DNA from: Chitinophagales bacterium
GTDB lineage: Bacteria; Bacteroidota; Bacteroidia; Chitinophagales; Chitinophagaceae
Assembly (NCBI GenBank): GCA_021323755.1
Contig: JAJPKJ010000008.1
Span: 1-46,278 of the forward strand
DNA: 46,278 nucleotides
Direction of reading: 5' to 3'
Numbering within the stretch: the first letter of the stretch is position 1; the number at the start of each line of letters is the position of its first letter. The position numbers and the translations under genes are program-made. This document shows, piece after piece, positions 23,362-33,785 of this stretch. The notes beneath the pieces are model-generated. The model searched no databases, was not told the origin of the DNA, and saw nothing but the letters and a program-made list of their open reading frames with translations.

Positions 23362-24708
23362 ATGATTTTTGAATTGATAATAGCAATTGTCATTACGCGC
23401 TATTTGCGAAAGTCCATGCAAATGGCAACCAAATTGCCAAAGTGGGATAAGATTTTCAATTACATTTTTTATGCGGCTATTGCATTATTGGTAATTGACG
23501 CCACGATCGCGCCCGCAAGAATTGTTACCACAGCGCTTTCGCATTTATTAATGTTATATCTCGTTTACATTCTTTATAAAGAAAAAGAATTTGCGGATGC
23601 CCGCCAGGTTTTACTGGCTATTGCGCCTTTTGTCTTATTATCCTTATTCTCTGATATAACGAAGCTGACTTATAAAAGCCAATATTCCGCGTGGAAAAGC
23701 TTTTTAGAATTGGCAACCGGTTTTTCTGTAGTCTGGATGGTTACCATGTGGGTAATAATCAACAAACAAAGAAAGGCTTTAAATAAAGAAAAAATTAAAG
23801 CGCACGAAGAAGAAGAAAAGAAAAAACAAGTCATTTCATTAAAAGATCAATTGGAAATACAGGTTGCAGAACGAACGGCAGAACTCACCAAACAAAAAGA
23901 AGAATTAGAGGAAACGCTCACCGAGCTAAAAGCAACCCAGACACAGTTGATACATGCAGAAAAAATGGCATCTCTTGGAGAACTGACGGCAGGTATTGCT
24001 CATGAAATTCAAAACCCGTTGAATTTTGTAAATAATTTTGCGGAAGTAAATACAGAGTTGATCGCTGAAATGCAAATGGAAATCGCCAATGGAAATTTCC
24101 AGGAAGCAAAAGAAATTGCCGACGATATAAAAGACAATGAGCAAAAAATAAGTTTTCATGGTAAACGCGCCGATGCAATAGTAAAAGGCATGTTGCTGCA
24201 TTCAAGAAAAAATACCGGACAAAAAGAACTCACAGATATCAATGCATTGGCTGACGAATATTTAAGACTGAGCTTTCACGGGCTTCGGGCAAAAGACAAA
24301 TCTTTTAATGCAACATTAAAAACAGATTTTGAACACTCACTCCCCAAGGTAAATATCGTTCACCAGGACGTTGGTCGTGTATTCCTGAATATTTTCAATA
24401 ATGCCTTTTATGCGGTAACGGAAAAAAAGAAAACTGCTGATGAAAACTATCAGCCAATCGTTTCGGTTCAAACAAAAAAAATCAATGGCGCTGTTTTAAT
24501 TTCGGTAAAGGATAATGGCAATGGTATTCCACAGACTGTGTTGGAAAAAATCTTTCAGCCTTTTTTCACCACAAAACCGACAGGGCAGGGAACCGGATTG
24601 GGACTGAGTTTGAGTTATGATATCATTAAGGCGCATGGCGGAGAGATCAATGTGGAAACAAAAGAGGCGGAAGGAACAACATTTATCATTCAAATTCCAA
24701 CAACTTAA
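23362..24708 (+). CDS. sensor histidine kinase
   Basis: The protein has 448 residues. About four hydrophobic helices fill residues 1-135. A coiled coil rich in Lys/Glu follows (about 140-195, VAERTAELTKQKEELEETL). The dimerisation/phosphoacceptor region is ASLGELTAGIAHEIQNPLNF with the catalytic His in HEIQNP (about 216). The ATPase domain has QDVGRVFLNIFNNAFYAV (N-box), VKDNGNGIP (G1) and GTGLGLSLSYDIIKAHGG (G2). This is a HisKA_7TM-less kinase of the sort common in Bacteroidota. Two receiver proteins lie 1.1 kb downstream, one fused to an adenylate cyclase, and are probable partners. Confidence 0.9.
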   Translation: MIFELIIAIVITRYLRKSMQMATKLPKWDKIFNYIFYAAIALLVIDATIAPARIVTTALSHLLMLYLVYILYKEKEFADARQVLLAIAPFVLLSLFSDITKLTYKSQYSAWKSFLELATGFSVVWMVTMWVIINKQRKALNKEKIKAHEEEEKKKQVISLKDQLEIQVAERTAELTKQKEELEETLTELKATQTQLIHAEKMASLGELTAGIAHEIQNPLNFVNNFAEVNTELIAEMQMEIANGNFQEAKEIADDIKDNEQKISFHGKRADAIVKGMLLHSRKNTGQKELTDINALADEYLRLSFHGLRAKDKSFNATLKTDFEHSLPKVNIVHQDVGRVFLNIFNNAFYAVTEKKKTADENYQPIVSVQTKKINGAVLISVKDNGNGIPQTVLEKIFQPFFTTKPTGQGTGLGLSLSYDIIKAHGGEINVETKEAEGTTFIIQIPTT

Positions 24709-24722
24709 TAAAAAATATAAAA

Positions 24723-25484
24723 ATGAAAATACTTAAACCCCTTGTTGTTTTTTCAACAATTCTATTTTGCTTAAATATTAATTCTTCACTCGCGCAGGTA
24801 TCCCGATTCAGCGTGGAAAAATATATTAATGGCAATGACACTTTGTATTATCGTCAGCTTTTTCCAGATGCCGATACGATGAGAAAATATCCGCTCGTCA
24901 TTTTTTTACATGGTTCCGGTGAACGCGGGCATGATAACGAAGCGCAATTGAAATGGGGGGTGATGAATTTTGCGACCGATCAAAATATGGTACTCCATCC
25001 GGCGCTGGTTATTGCACCGCAATGTCCTGACAGGATGAGCTGGTCAAATTTTTCACGAAACGATATGAAGTTGCAATCCATACCCAGCAAACCCATGGAG
25101 CTTTTGATCGAGCTTATACATAAACTCGTAAAAACAATGCCTGTTGACTCTGACCGGATCTATATCACGGGGCTTTCCATGGGTGGTTATGGAACTTATG
25201 ATGCCATCGAACGTTATCCAAATTTGTTTGCCGCCGCAGTTCCTGTTTGTGGCGCAGGTGATACTTCAAAAGCAACATCAATAAAACACTTGCCCATTTG
25301 GATCTATCACGGAGCAGAAGATCCTGCTGTTAATCCGAAATACTCCCTTCAAATGTTAGAAGCCCTGACCAGGGCCGGAGCTCATCCTGGATTTACGCAG
25401 TTACCGGAAACGGGTCATTTTTCATGGCTTGCTGCATATAGCGATGCATTAATGATGGAATGGCTATTCAGGCAGCACAAATAG
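24723..25484 (+). CDS. secreted alpha/beta-hydrolase (carboxylesterase/PHB-depolymerase-like)
   Basis: The 253-residue protein begins with a signal peptide (MKILKPLVVFSTILFCLNIN). The oxyanion region is VIFLHGSGERG (about 60). The nucleophile elbow is GLSMGGYGTYDA (Ser at about 157), the acid lies in YHGAEDPAVNP and the His in LPETGHFSW. This fits the prolyl-oligopeptidase-like esterase group near feruloyl esterases. It starts 14 bp after the kinase stop and sits between the intact kinase 3' end and a decayed copy of that end, which suggests that the gene was inserted into a former kinase-receiver operon. Confidence 0.88.
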   Translation: MKILKPLVVFSTILFCLNINSSLAQVSRFSVEKYINGNDTLYYRQLFPDADTMRKYPLVIFLHGSGERGHDNEAQLKWGVMNFATDQNMVLHPALVIAPQCPDRMSWSNFSRNDMKLQSIPSKPMELLIELIHKLVKTMPVDSDRIYITGLSMGGYGTYDAIERYPNLFAAAVPVCGAGDTSKATSIKHLPIWIYHGAEDPAVNPKYSLQMLEALTRAGAHPGFTQLPETGHFSWLAAYSDALMMEWLFRQHK

Positions 25485-25489
25485 GATTT

Positions 25490-25775
25490 ATCAAAAAAGA
25501 AAATATACCGGTGAAAATTATCATCCAAATGTTTCGGTTCAAACAAAAAAAACGACCAATAAGGCATGAATTCGGGAAAAGATAATGGCAATGGCATCCC
25601 CTTGGTCATTATGGCAAAAATATTTCAGTCGTTTTTTATAACAATACCCGCAGGAAAGCGAACAGGGCTGGGTTTGAGTTCTGGTCATGACACTGCAGAA
25701 GCACATAAGGGCGGATCGAATCCAGAAACAAAAGAAACCGAAGGAACTGAATTTGTTATTTTGCTACCGGCGTAA
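25490..25775 (+). pseudogene. decayed duplicate of the histidine-kinase 3' end
   Basis: The sequence parallels 24421-24708. The 20-mer at about 25531-25550 (GTTTCGGTTCAAACAAAAAA) is identical in both copies, and KDNGNGIP, KIFQSFF, GLGLSSGHD and KETEGTEFVILLPA mirror the kinase motifs at a clearly diverged level. A deletion of about 20 bp, many substitutions and the lack of the upstream kinase domains make it non-functional. It marks a past duplication around the hydrolase gene. Confidence 0.8.
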
Positions 25776-25867
25776 TAAATTGTATTATTAAAATTGTGTA
25801 CAAATAATAAATTGGTAACGGTGCATTTGTCTTAAAATATTTTATCTTATACCATTAAACAACACGA

Positions 25868-26242
25868 ATGAAAATATTAGTTGTTGACGACGAAACAGAC
25901 ATCAGGGTTCTATTTGAGCAACGTTTTCGCAAAGAAATAAAAAGTGGCGAAATAGAATTTGCCTTTGCTTATTCAGGAGACGATGCATTAGGTTACTTGG
26001 GCAAACTCATGCACGAAGCCGTGCTTATTCTTTCAGACATTAATATGCCTGGAATGAGCGGTCTTGAATTATTAAAAAAAATAAAACAGAAATTTGAAAA
26101 TCCTCCTCCGGTAGTAATGATGATAACGGCTTATGGCGATTCGGAAAATTATAAACAAGCGATGGACCTTGGCGCTGATGACTTTCTGACAAAACCGCTC
26201 GATTTTAATTTATTAAAAGAAAAACTTAAATCGCTGTCCTGA
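25868..26242 (+). CDS. single-domain response regulator receiver
   Basis: A lone CheY-like receiver of 124 residues. The acidic pocket is VVDDETD (residues 5-11), the phosphoacceptor Asp lies in [10 protein letters not shown] (about 58), the switch Thr in MITAYGD and the Lys in TKPLDF. There is no output domain. Its stop codon overlaps the ATG of the next gene (TGATG at 26241), so the two are translationally coupled. It is probably phosphorylated by the kinase at 23362. Confidence 0.93.
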   Translation: MKILVVDDETDIRVLFEQRFRKEIKSGEIEFAFAYSGDDALGYLGKLMHEAVLILSDINMPGMSGLELLKKIKQKFENPPPVVMMITAYGDSENYKQAMDLGADDFLTKPLDFNLLKEKLKSLS

Positions 26243-27282
26243 TGACAAAGATATTAGTAGCAGATGATGAAACCGATCTGGAAATGCTCATTAAACAAAA
26301 GTTTCGCAGGCAAATTCGCGAGCAACAATATGAATTTGTATTTGCGATCAATGGGGTTGATGCACTGGAAAAACTAAGGCTGGATACCGAGATTGATATT
26401 GTGTTGAGCGATATTAATATGCCTGAAATGGATGGGCTCACCTTGCTGGGGAAATTAAATGATGTGAGTCCGATAATAAAGGCGGTGATCGTTTCCGCGT
26501 ATGGAGATATGGATAATATCCGCATTGCCATGAATAAAGGCGCTTTCGATTTTATTACAAAACCGGTAAACTTTGATGATCTTGAATTGACGATCACCAA
26601 AACGATACGTTATGTAATGCAAACCCGCGAAACTTTACAGGCGATCAAGGAAAATAATATTTTGAGGATGTATGTGGATAAGAACGTACTCAGTTTTATG
26701 AATCGCCGTGAATTTGAAACTTCCTTAATGGCGAATGAAACGATTGATGCCACCGTTGTTTTTGTTGATGTGTGCGGATTCACGGCAATCACCGAAACCT
26801 CTCCTCCGGACACTGTCGTAAAACTATTGAACCAGTATTTTGATGTGATGGTCAAAGAGATCATTGCACAAAACGGATACGTTGATAAATTCATAGGCGA
26901 TGCAATTCTGGCTGTATTCAAAGGCGAATTTCATCTGGACAGGGCAATTGATGCCTGTCTTGCTGTTCGCGGGCAAATTGAAAAATTACCCAATGAATCT
27001 GAAAATATTTTCTTTCACCCAAAAGTTTCTATCGGTATTCATTCCGGAGAAATGATCTGTGGGAATATCGGCTCTGCAAATCTGAGACGATTGGATTATA
27101 CTGTTATTGGCGATGTTGTAAATACTGCTCAACGATTACAGGGGGTAGCAGAAGCCGGCCAAATTTTGATCACCGAATCCTCCTTCCACAAAATAAAAGA
27201 GTCCTTTAGTTGCAACAAAATACGGGATGTGCAATTAAAAAATAAGAGCAACCCTGTGTCTGTTTACGAAGTGCTTGCTTAG
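26242..27282 (+). CDS. response regulator with class III adenylate cyclase domain
   Basis: The 346-residue protein has an N-terminal receiver (VADDETD at 5-11, phospho-Asp in [12 protein letters not shown], Lys in TKPVNF), a short linker and a C-terminal class III nucleotide cyclase (about 165-345). The metal-binding Asp residues are in [10 protein letters not shown] and [10 protein letters not shown]. The Lys of VDKFIGDAI and the Thr/Asp region of [16 protein letters not shown] agree with ATP rather than GTP, and N-x3-R (NTAQR) is the transition-state pair. It should make cAMP when phosphorylated, working with the kinase and receiver upstream. Confidence 0.93.
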   Translation: MTKILVADDETDLEMLIKQKFRRQIREQQYEFVFAINGVDALEKLRLDTEIDIVLSDINMPEMDGLTLLGKLNDVSPIIKAVIVSAYGDMDNIRIAMNKGAFDFITKPVNFDDLELTITKTIRYVMQTRETLQAIKENNILRMYVDKNVLSFMNRREFETSLMANETIDATVVFVDVCGFTAITETSPPDTVVKLLNQYFDVMVKEIIAQNGYVDKFIGDAILAVFKGEFHLDRAIDACLAVRGQIEKLPNESENIFFHPKVSIGIHSGEMICGNIGSANLRRLDYTVIGDVVNTAQRLQGVAEAGQILITESSFHKIKESFSCNKIRDVQLKNKSNPVSVYEVLA

Positions 27283-27314
27283 AGATTGGTTCATTCAATT
27301 ATCAATTTTCAAAA

Positions 27315-28970
27315 ATGAATACATTAACGGCAAAAAGATTTCTTGCTTTTGCATTGGTAATGCTATCCGCCTTTGCTTCGGCGCAGGATAGCGTAACATT
27401 ATCACAAATTATGGCAGCCGAGAAAATGTTTGATCTTGATTTTACTCCTGCTAAACGAGATTCCATATTGAGCGGGGCGGCAGATAATTTTCGGCTCTAT
27501 CGTTACCTGCACCAGCATAATTTGTCCAATGATATTCCACTGCCATTATGGTTTGATCCGGTTCTGCCCGGCAAACATTTTAATCATCAGCAACTGCCGA
27601 TCAATTGGAATATACCCGGGAATGTTTCTCTTCCTAAAAACAAGAATGAATTGGCTTTTTATTCCATCCTGCAGCTGGCCTCATTAATAAAAAATAAAAA
27701 GATATCTTCTGTTGAACTAACCCGGTTTTTTCTTGACCGGTTAAAAAAATACGGATCGACATTGCATTGTGTTGTTGAACTAACAGAAATTATTGCGATG
27801 CGCCAGGCTGCCAAAGCAGATGCAGATCTAGCAAGAGGAATCTATAAAAGCCCGCTGCAGGGAATCCCTTATGGATTAAAGGATTTGTTTGCCGTGAAAG
27901 GAACGCATACCACCTGGGGAACGCCGCCATATAAGGATCAGATCATCGATGAAAGTTGTTTTGTTGAAAAACAATTAGAAAAAGCCGGCGGAGTCCTGAT
28001 CGCCAAATTATCCTTGGGAGAGTTGGCAATGGACGATGTCTGGTTCGGCGGGTTAACCAGAAATCCGTGGAACCTGAATTCCGGTTCTGGTGGCTCCTCT
28101 GCCGGCTCAACGGCTGCGACGGTCGCAGGTCTTGTTCCTTTTGCGATCGGTACAGAAACCTTCGGTTCCATCGTTGATCCATCCATGCGTTGCGGGGCGA
28201 CAGGATTAAGACCAAGCTACGGAAGCATTTCAAGATCAGGAGCGATGGCGCTTGCATGGAGCTCGGACAAAATTGGTCCGATATGCAGAAGCGCTGATGA
28301 CGCCGCGATCGTATTCGCATATATTCATGGCGCTGACGATGGAGACAGATCCTCCCGAAATATGCCTTTCAATTACAATGAAAAAATTGACCTGAAGAAA
28401 CTAAAAGTGGCTTATGTAAAAAATTATATTGATACACTACCGGAAAATAGCCCGGAGAAACAGGCAATTCAAACATTGAAAAAAATAGGCGTGACTGTTT
28501 TTGCATTTGAATTCCCCCATGCCTTACACGCAGCTGCTTTATTATCCATGATCATAAATGCTGAGTCTGCTGCCGCCTTTGATGAACTTACCCGAACAAA
28601 TAAAGATGATGAAATGGTTCAGCAAAATAAAGACAGGTGGCCCAATTCATTTCGCACTTCCCGTTTCATTCCGGCGGTCGAATATATCAATGCCTGTCGC
28701 ATGCGCTATTTGATCATGCAAAAAATGGACTCTGTTTTTTCCCAGTATGACATCATCATTGCTCCGCCGGAAGTGGGGGAACAATTGGCAGCGACCAATC
28801 TGAGTGGGAACCCTTCAATCACGTTACCAATCGGATTTACCAAAGATGAAATGCCCGTTTGTATTTCTTTTGTCGGAAAATTATTCGATGAAGCAAGATT
28901 GATTGCTTTGGCAAAAATTTTTCAGGATGTTACCACATTCCATAAGCGACATCCGAAAACGTTTCAGTAA
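27315..28970 (+). CDS. secreted amidase (amidase-signature family)
   Basis: The protein has 551 residues with a signal peptide (MNTLTAKRFLAFALVMLSAF). The amidase-signature triad is visible: Lys in GIPYGLKDLFAVKG (about 192), the cis-Ser and nucleophile Ser in SGSGGSSAGSTAATVAG (about 260-275) and ETFGSIVDPS. It belongs to the GatA-like amidase superfamily, but the export signal and the lack of gatB/gatC nearby argue against a role in tRNA amidation. The substrate is unknown. Confidence 0.9.
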   Translation: MNTLTAKRFLAFALVMLSAFASAQDSVTLSQIMAAEKMFDLDFTPAKRDSILSGAADNFRLYRYLHQHNLSNDIPLPLWFDPVLPGKHFNHQQLPINWNIPGNVSLPKNKNELAFYSILQLASLIKNKKISSVELTRFFLDRLKKYGSTLHCVVELTEIIAMRQAAKADADLARGIYKSPLQGIPYGLKDLFAVKGTHTTWGTPPYKDQIIDESCFVEKQLEKAGGVLIAKLSLGELAMDDVWFGGLTRNPWNLNSGSGGSSAGSTAATVAGLVPFAIGTETFGSIVDPSMRCGATGLRPSYGSISRSGAMALAWSSDKIGPICRSADDAAIVFAYIHGADDGDRSSRNMPFNYNEKIDLKKLKVAYVKNYIDTLPENSPEKQAIQTLKKIGVTVFAFEFPHALHAAALLSMIINAESAAAFDELTRTNKDDEMVQQNKDRWPNSFRTSRFIPAVEYINACRMRYLIMQKMDSVFSQYDIIIAPPEVGEQLAATNLSGNPSITLPIGFTKDEMPVCISFVGKLFDEARLIALAKIFQDVTTFHKRHPKTFQ

Positions 28971-28976
28971 AAAAAT

Positions 28977-31649
28977 TTATTCCTCCTCTGCTTCAATTTT
29001 TATTTTTCGTTCAACCTGCGGAAGCTTTTCTGACATTTCATTAATAAGTTGTGCGATTAAAGAGGTCCATCCTGTCTGATGACTTGCCCCTAAACCATTA
29101 CAATCATCCCCATGAAAAAATTCATGAAACAATAATAAATTTTCATTTTCCGGTTGCCGATAAAACCAATTGTATTTTCCGTAAATCAACCGTTCTCCTT
29201 TTTTATTCTTTTCAAACAAAGAAACGAGACGACGGGTCAATTCATCTGCAACCTGGGTCAGGTTCATTTTGTTTCCTGAACCAGTCGGACATTCGATCAA
29301 CAGATCATCTCCATAAAAATCTCCGTATTTTCTTATTGCCTGGATGATGGTATAGTTCATCGGCATCCAGATCGGCCCCCGCCAATTTGAATTACCCCCG
29401 AAAAAATCTGATGTTGAATCTCCGGGATCGTATTGAATGGTATAATCCACCCCGTGAATATTTATGGTGTATGGATGGGTTTCGTGGTATTTGGACAATG
29501 CCCTTATGCCTCCTTGCGAAAGAAATTCGGATTCATTCAATAGTCGTTGCAACAAAAAGATCACTTTTTGTTGCGGAACCAATGACAAAAGAATTTGCTC
29601 GCCGTCGTCTTTTTCTTCATTGGGCCAATAGAGATCATTTTTCTTCCGGTAGTTTTCAAACCAGTTGATGCGCTTTTTAAAATCTGAAAGTTTGTTCAGT
29701 GCTTTTTTATCAATGGTTGATACCGCAAATAAAGAAGTGAGGCCAACGATAGAAAAAATCTTTAGCTGCAAGGGCTCAGCATTTCCAATGGATAATGTAT
29801 CGTAAAAGAATTTGTCTTCGTCATTCCACATGCCTTGTTCATTCAGCGCTTCAGAAATCATTACAAACTGTTCAAAAAATTTTGTCGCCGTATCTTCGAA
29901 TGAATCATCTTTCACGGCGATCTCCAAGGCAATGTCCATCATGTTCAGGGCGTACATGCCCATCCAACTCGTTCCATCAGCCTGCTCTAATTGCATGTCA
30001 CTGGAGATACGATGGCTTCTGTTAAAAACACCGATATTATCCAGACCAAGAAAGCCTCCTTCAAACATATTATTGCCATTCGCGTCTTTTCGATTGACCC
30101 ACCAGGTAAAATTGATCAGGAGTTTTTGAAAAATTTTTTTTAGAAATACAATATCCCCTTTGCCCGTGATTTTCTTTTCTAATTGATACACCTGCCATGC
30201 AGCCCAGGCTTGTACAGGTGGATTTACATCACTGAAATTCCATTCGTATGCCGGAATTTGTCCGTCGGGCTTCATGTACCATTCGCGCATGATGAGCAAT
30301 AACTGATGCTTTGCAAAAACAGGATCGACCAGGGTCATTGCCACGGATTGAAAACCCAGGTCCCATGCGGCATACCAGGGGTATTCCCATTTATCAGGCA
30401 TCGCAATGATATCCTGATTTTTCAAATGTTTCCATTCGTGATTGCGGCCATTTTGCTTTGAAGAATTAACCGGTGTCACGCCATCGCTTGAATTTAACCA
30501 TCGTTCAATATCAAAATGATAATACTGCTTGCTCCATAACAATCCGGTTAAAGCCTGCTTTTGAATATTGCGCAGATCGGCATTAATATTTGAAGGAAGT
30601 ACCGATGAATAAAAGGCATCCGCCTCTTCCTTTCTGCTTGAAAAAATATTGGTGAACCCGGGGACAAAAGCATTGTCCATTATCTTATTGCTAAGGCGTA
30701 AATAGATTGTTTTTTTTGCACCTGGCTCAATTCTATATTTATAAACTGCGGAAAATTTTGTTCCGGATTTTTTTTGCCGAAATAGGTCCGTATTGTTATT
30801 TTTTATAATGGCATCATGAAAAGCATCCTTTACGAATGGCGTTTTATTGGGTGTTCCCGTTACTTTTAAAAAATTTGTCTCATTCTCCGTAAATAAATGA
30901 TCGTTGGGCTGTTGAAAATAGAGATAGTAGGATTCAAGCCTGCTGTGGGTTGCGCGCACGGATGTTTTGTCACGAAGGGTAATAGCTGGTTTTTTTTCAA
31001 GCCTTTCACTCTGCCAGCGATTATAAAACCAAAGTGTAGGCATCACCGTTATATCGGCTGCTTTATTAAATCGGTTTTGAATGTCTATTTTGATAAAGAT
31101 GTCTTTGGAGTTTTGTTTTGCATATGTTACAAAGACATCAAAATATTCATTATTATCAAATATCCCGGTGTCAAGGATCTCATATTCGGTGTGCAGTTTT
31201 GATAATTTCCTGTTTTCTGCGATAAGTTTTTCGTAAGGAAATGCCTGCTGGGGATATTTATACAAATACTCCATGTAATAATGCGTAGGAACATTATCCA
31301 GATAATAATACAGTTCCTTCACATCTTCGCCATGATTCCCAAGCGTATTTCCCAATCCGAATAATCTCTCCTTCAATATGGAATCTTTGCCATTCCATAA
31401 GGCAATCGCAAAACATAGATTTTGAAAAAAATCGGAGATCCCGGCCAGCCCATCTTCTCCCCACTGATAAGCGCGGCTATGTGCATGTTCAAATGGAAAA
31501 TAATTCCAGGCATCGCCATTGCTGCTATAATCTTCTCTTACCGTTCCCCACTGTCTTTCGCTCAGATAGGGACCCCATTGTTCCAGTGGAATTTTTTTTG
31601 CTGAATTCACAGCAAGACGTTGATGTTCTGCGGTCATGATAATGCTCAT
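28977..31649 (-). CDS. GH63-type glycosidase
   Basis: This 890-residue cytosolic protein has no signal peptide. It starts with ERQWGTVREDYSSNGDAWNY and contains SRAYQWGEDGLAGI, both typical of the bacterial GH63/mannosyl-oligosaccharide glucosidase-like family. The (alpha/alpha)6 barrel includes YPWYAAWDLGFQSVAMTLVD with the probable acid Asp, QADGTSWMGMYALNMM, NWRGPIWMPMNYTIIQAI and a final LGASHQTGWTSLIAQL. It probably trims alpha-glucosides or mannosylglycerate-like compounds; the exact substrate is not readable. The stop lies 6 bp from the end of the convergent amidase gene. Confidence 0.88.
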   Translation of the reverse strand: MSIIMTAEHQRLAVNSAKKIPLEQWGPYLSERQWGTVREDYSSNGDAWNYFPFEHAHSRAYQWGEDGLAGISDFFQNLCFAIALWNGKDSILKERLFGLGNTLGNHGEDVKELYYYLDNVPTHYYMEYLYKYPQQAFPYEKLIAENRKLSKLHTEYEILDTGIFDNNEYFDVFVTYAKQNSKDIFIKIDIQNRFNKAADITVMPTLWFYNRWQSERLEKKPAITLRDKTSVRATHSRLESYYLYFQQPNDHLFTENETNFLKVTGTPNKTPFVKDAFHDAIIKNNNTDLFRQKKSGTKFSAVYKYRIEPGAKKTIYLRLSNKIMDNAFVPGFTNIFSSRKEEADAFYSSVLPSNINADLRNIQKQALTGLLWSKQYYHFDIERWLNSSDGVTPVNSSKQNGRNHEWKHLKNQDIIAMPDKWEYPWYAAWDLGFQSVAMTLVDPVFAKHQLLLIMREWYMKPDGQIPAYEWNFSDVNPPVQAWAAWQVYQLEKKITGKGDIVFLKKIFQKLLINFTWWVNRKDANGNNMFEGGFLGLDNIGVFNRSHRISSDMQLEQADGTSWMGMYALNMMDIALEIAVKDDSFEDTATKFFEQFVMISEALNEQGMWNDEDKFFYDTLSIGNAEPLQLKIFSIVGLTSLFAVSTIDKKALNKLSDFKKRINWFENYRKKNDLYWPNEEKDDGEQILLSLVPQQKVIFLLQRLLNESEFLSQGGIRALSKYHETHPYTINIHGVDYTIQYDPGDSTSDFFGGNSNWRGPIWMPMNYTIIQAIRKYGDFYGDDLLIECPTGSGNKMNLTQVADELTRRLVSLFEKNKKGERLIYGKYNWFYRQPENENLLLFHEFFHGDDCNGLGASHQTGWTSLIAQLINEMSEKLPQVERKIKIEAEEE

Positions 31650-31846
31650 AATCTGAAAAGTTCTTTATTAAACTTCTTTACCGAATAATAGCTTACCCCA
31701 GAGATTGACATACAGAAGCATCGTTAATTTTCCTGGTGATCATGGATAACAAAGAATAATTGCTCTTATAAAAATAACATTTGTTGGGAACTTGGCGATT
31801 TGTTTTTTGAAAATCACCGTTTAAGAAATAAATGTTGAATTGACAT

Positions 31847-33088
31847 TTAAAAGATCCAGCCGAGCAGCATACAAATAAAAACAATGACCGGAGAGGGAAG
31901 TCTTGAAAAAGTGAGGAATGCCCAAACGCCGATAATGACTCCAAAATTCAAAATACTTGTTTTGACATCAATTAAGGAAACGTCCTTCATCATGTAAAAA
32001 CAAGAAGCAATGATAATTCCCACGACCACGGCATTTATTCCTTCGAGCGCGCGATAGACAATCACATACTTTTTCAAATTATGCCATATCGGGAAAAAGA
32101 AAAGCACCAATAATGCACTGGGAAGAAAAATAGCTACCGAACCGATGATACAACCAAAGAGTTGCATGGTCGATCCCTTGTCTTTTAATGCGATACCGCC
32201 CATAAAAGAGGCAACCGAAAAAACAGGACCGGGGATCGCGCGGGCAATTCCGGCGCCTGTATAAAAATCATCCTTATCGATCCTGATGATATTTGTTTGC
32301 TTTGCCCGCGCCGGCGATTCGGGACGTACAACAAACTGCTCATACATCATGGGGATCAAAACATTTCCTCCGCCAAAAACCAGACTGCCAAAACGATACG
32401 TGTTCTCAAATAGATTCAAGGGCTTACGATTGGGCAGATTATTTTTTCTCGCCAATTCACTGCTTGCCCCCGCCAGTAAAAAAATTGCGGCGAACAGCCA
32501 GAGATTCCACCATTTTATCTTTTGCGGTGGTTCTTCTTTCTGAGGAATTCTTTTGCTGCTAAGATTGGTCACAAAGCCGCCAAGAATGAGCAGAATCGGA
32601 AATATCCATGGCGTCGTAAATAAAAAATAAGTGGCAATCGCACCGATAACCATGATCACGCGCGTTATGGTATTATGTATAGAAATCTTAAATGCCTGAA
32701 ATGCAGCATAAGCCAGGAATCCAACCGTCATGGGTTGTATGAACTGAAACATATTTGCTTTGATGGATTGGCTTTGGATATCGTCAATCAAAAAGGAAAA
32801 TCCCCCCATTATGCAACAGGCCGGTAAGATCCAGATGATCAGGGTTAATGCAGCAAGGGGGATTCCGCCCCGTTTATAGCCAATGAGCGTCAGCGTCTGC
32901 GTAGATGATGCCCCGGGAAGCATCTGGCAAATGGCATTGTAATCCATCAGTTCCTCTTCGGTGACGTCCCTGCGGCGATGCACAAAGGTTTTCATCATCA
33001 TTCCCAAATGCCCCTGCGGTCCGCCAAATGCAGTAATGCTGTGTAAGAAAACAGCTTTAAGAAAAGGAATATGGCGAAGCAAAACCAT
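31847..33088 (-). CDS. chrA: chromate transporter
   Basis: A 413-residue CHR-family membrane protein with two homologous halves. The first half has [31 protein letters not shown] and a hydrophobic segment. The second has [20 protein letters not shown] and [20 protein letters not shown]. About ten to twelve helices are seen. It exports chromate; in organisms without chromium exposure it may move other oxyanions. It lies 98 bp downstream of nadD on the same strand, with no other resistance gene nearby. Confidence 0.92.
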   Translation of the reverse strand: MVLLRHIPFLKAVFLHSITAFGGPQGHLGMMMKTFVHRRRDVTEEELMDYNAICQMLPGASSTQTLTLIGYKRGGIPLAALTLIIWILPACCIMGGFSFLIDDIQSQSIKANMFQFIQPMTVGFLAYAAFQAFKISIHNTITRVIMVIGAIATYFLFTTPWIFPILLILGGFVTNLSSKRIPQKEEPPQKIKWWNLWLFAAIFLLAGASSELARKNNLPNRKPLNLFENTYRFGSLVFGGGNVLIPMMYEQFVVRPESPARAKQTNIIRIDKDDFYTGAGIARAIPGPVFSVASFMGGIALKDKGSTMQLFGCIIGSVAIFLPSALLVLFFFPIWHNLKKYVIVYRALEGINAVVVGIIIASCFYMMKDVSLIDVKTSILNFGVIIGVWAFLTFSRLPSPVIVFICMLLGWIF

Positions 33089-33186
33089 GAGGAAATAAAA
33101 TGCAGTTAATAATTCTACAATTTATCACTTGTTGAAAAGAAAATAAAAAATTATTCGGGCAACTGGTCTTTCCGTTCGGCGAGCCA

Positions 33187-33762
33187 TTATTTTTTGTAAT
33201 ACGCATTCCTTTCTATCTCTTCTTTGACAACATCCGGAACAAGATACCTGACAGACATCCCTTTTTTGATGTTCTCACGGATATGCGTAGCCGAAATTTG
33301 AAGCAGCGGCGCCTGCAGTACCATTATGTTTGCGCTGAGATCTTCTTTGTCAATGTCAAAGCCGGGTCTTTTATAAATGAAAATTGAATAATTCTCGAGA
33401 ATATAGAGGTAGTTTTTCCATCGCTTGATATTTTGAAAACTGTCGCTTCCCATGATGACAGCAAACTCATGGTCAGGATATTTTTCTTTCAGGTAAGCAA
33501 GCGTGTTTGCGGTATAAGAGGGCTTGGGCAATCCAAATTCAATGTCGCTGGCGCGAAGGTCTTTTTCTCCTTCGATGGCAATTTGTATAAGGTAGAGCCG
33601 GTGGTATTCATTCAAAAGACCTGCCGATTGTTTTAACGGGTTCTGGGGAGAAACGATAAACCAAAGCTGGTCAATATCGGTATTTTGAAAAATGAAATTG
33701 GCAATGATCAAATGCCCGTGGTGAATGGGATTAAAAGATCCAAAATATAACCCGATTTTCAT
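33187..33762 (-). CDS. nadD: nicotinate-nucleotide adenylyltransferase
   Basis: The protein has 191 residues and makes deamido-NAD from nicotinate mononucleotide and ATP. The nucleotidyltransferase motif GSFNPIHHGHL (HxGH) is at residues 8-18, MGSDSFQNIKRW binds the nucleotide, and ISATHIRENIKKG is the ISSTxIR motif. It follows a FeoA-like gene by 23 bp on the same strand. A second NAD gene, nadA, lies 3.7 kb to the right. Confidence 0.95.
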   Translation of the reverse strand: MKIGLYFGSFNPIHHGHLIIANFIFQNTDIDQLWFIVSPQNPLKQSAGLLNEYHRLYLIQIAIEGEKDLRASDIEFGLPKPSYTANTLAYLKEKYPDHEFAVIMGSDSFQNIKRWKNYLYILENYSIFIYKRPGFDIDKEDLSANIMVLQAPLLQISATHIRENIKKGMSVRYLVPDVVKEEIERNAYYKK

Positions 33763-33785
33763 TTATTATATTGATAATCAAATCT

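Noticed and set aside
27315-28970. Amidase considered as GatA of the tRNA amidotransferase
   Set aside because: It has a signal peptide, and no gatB or gatC is present.
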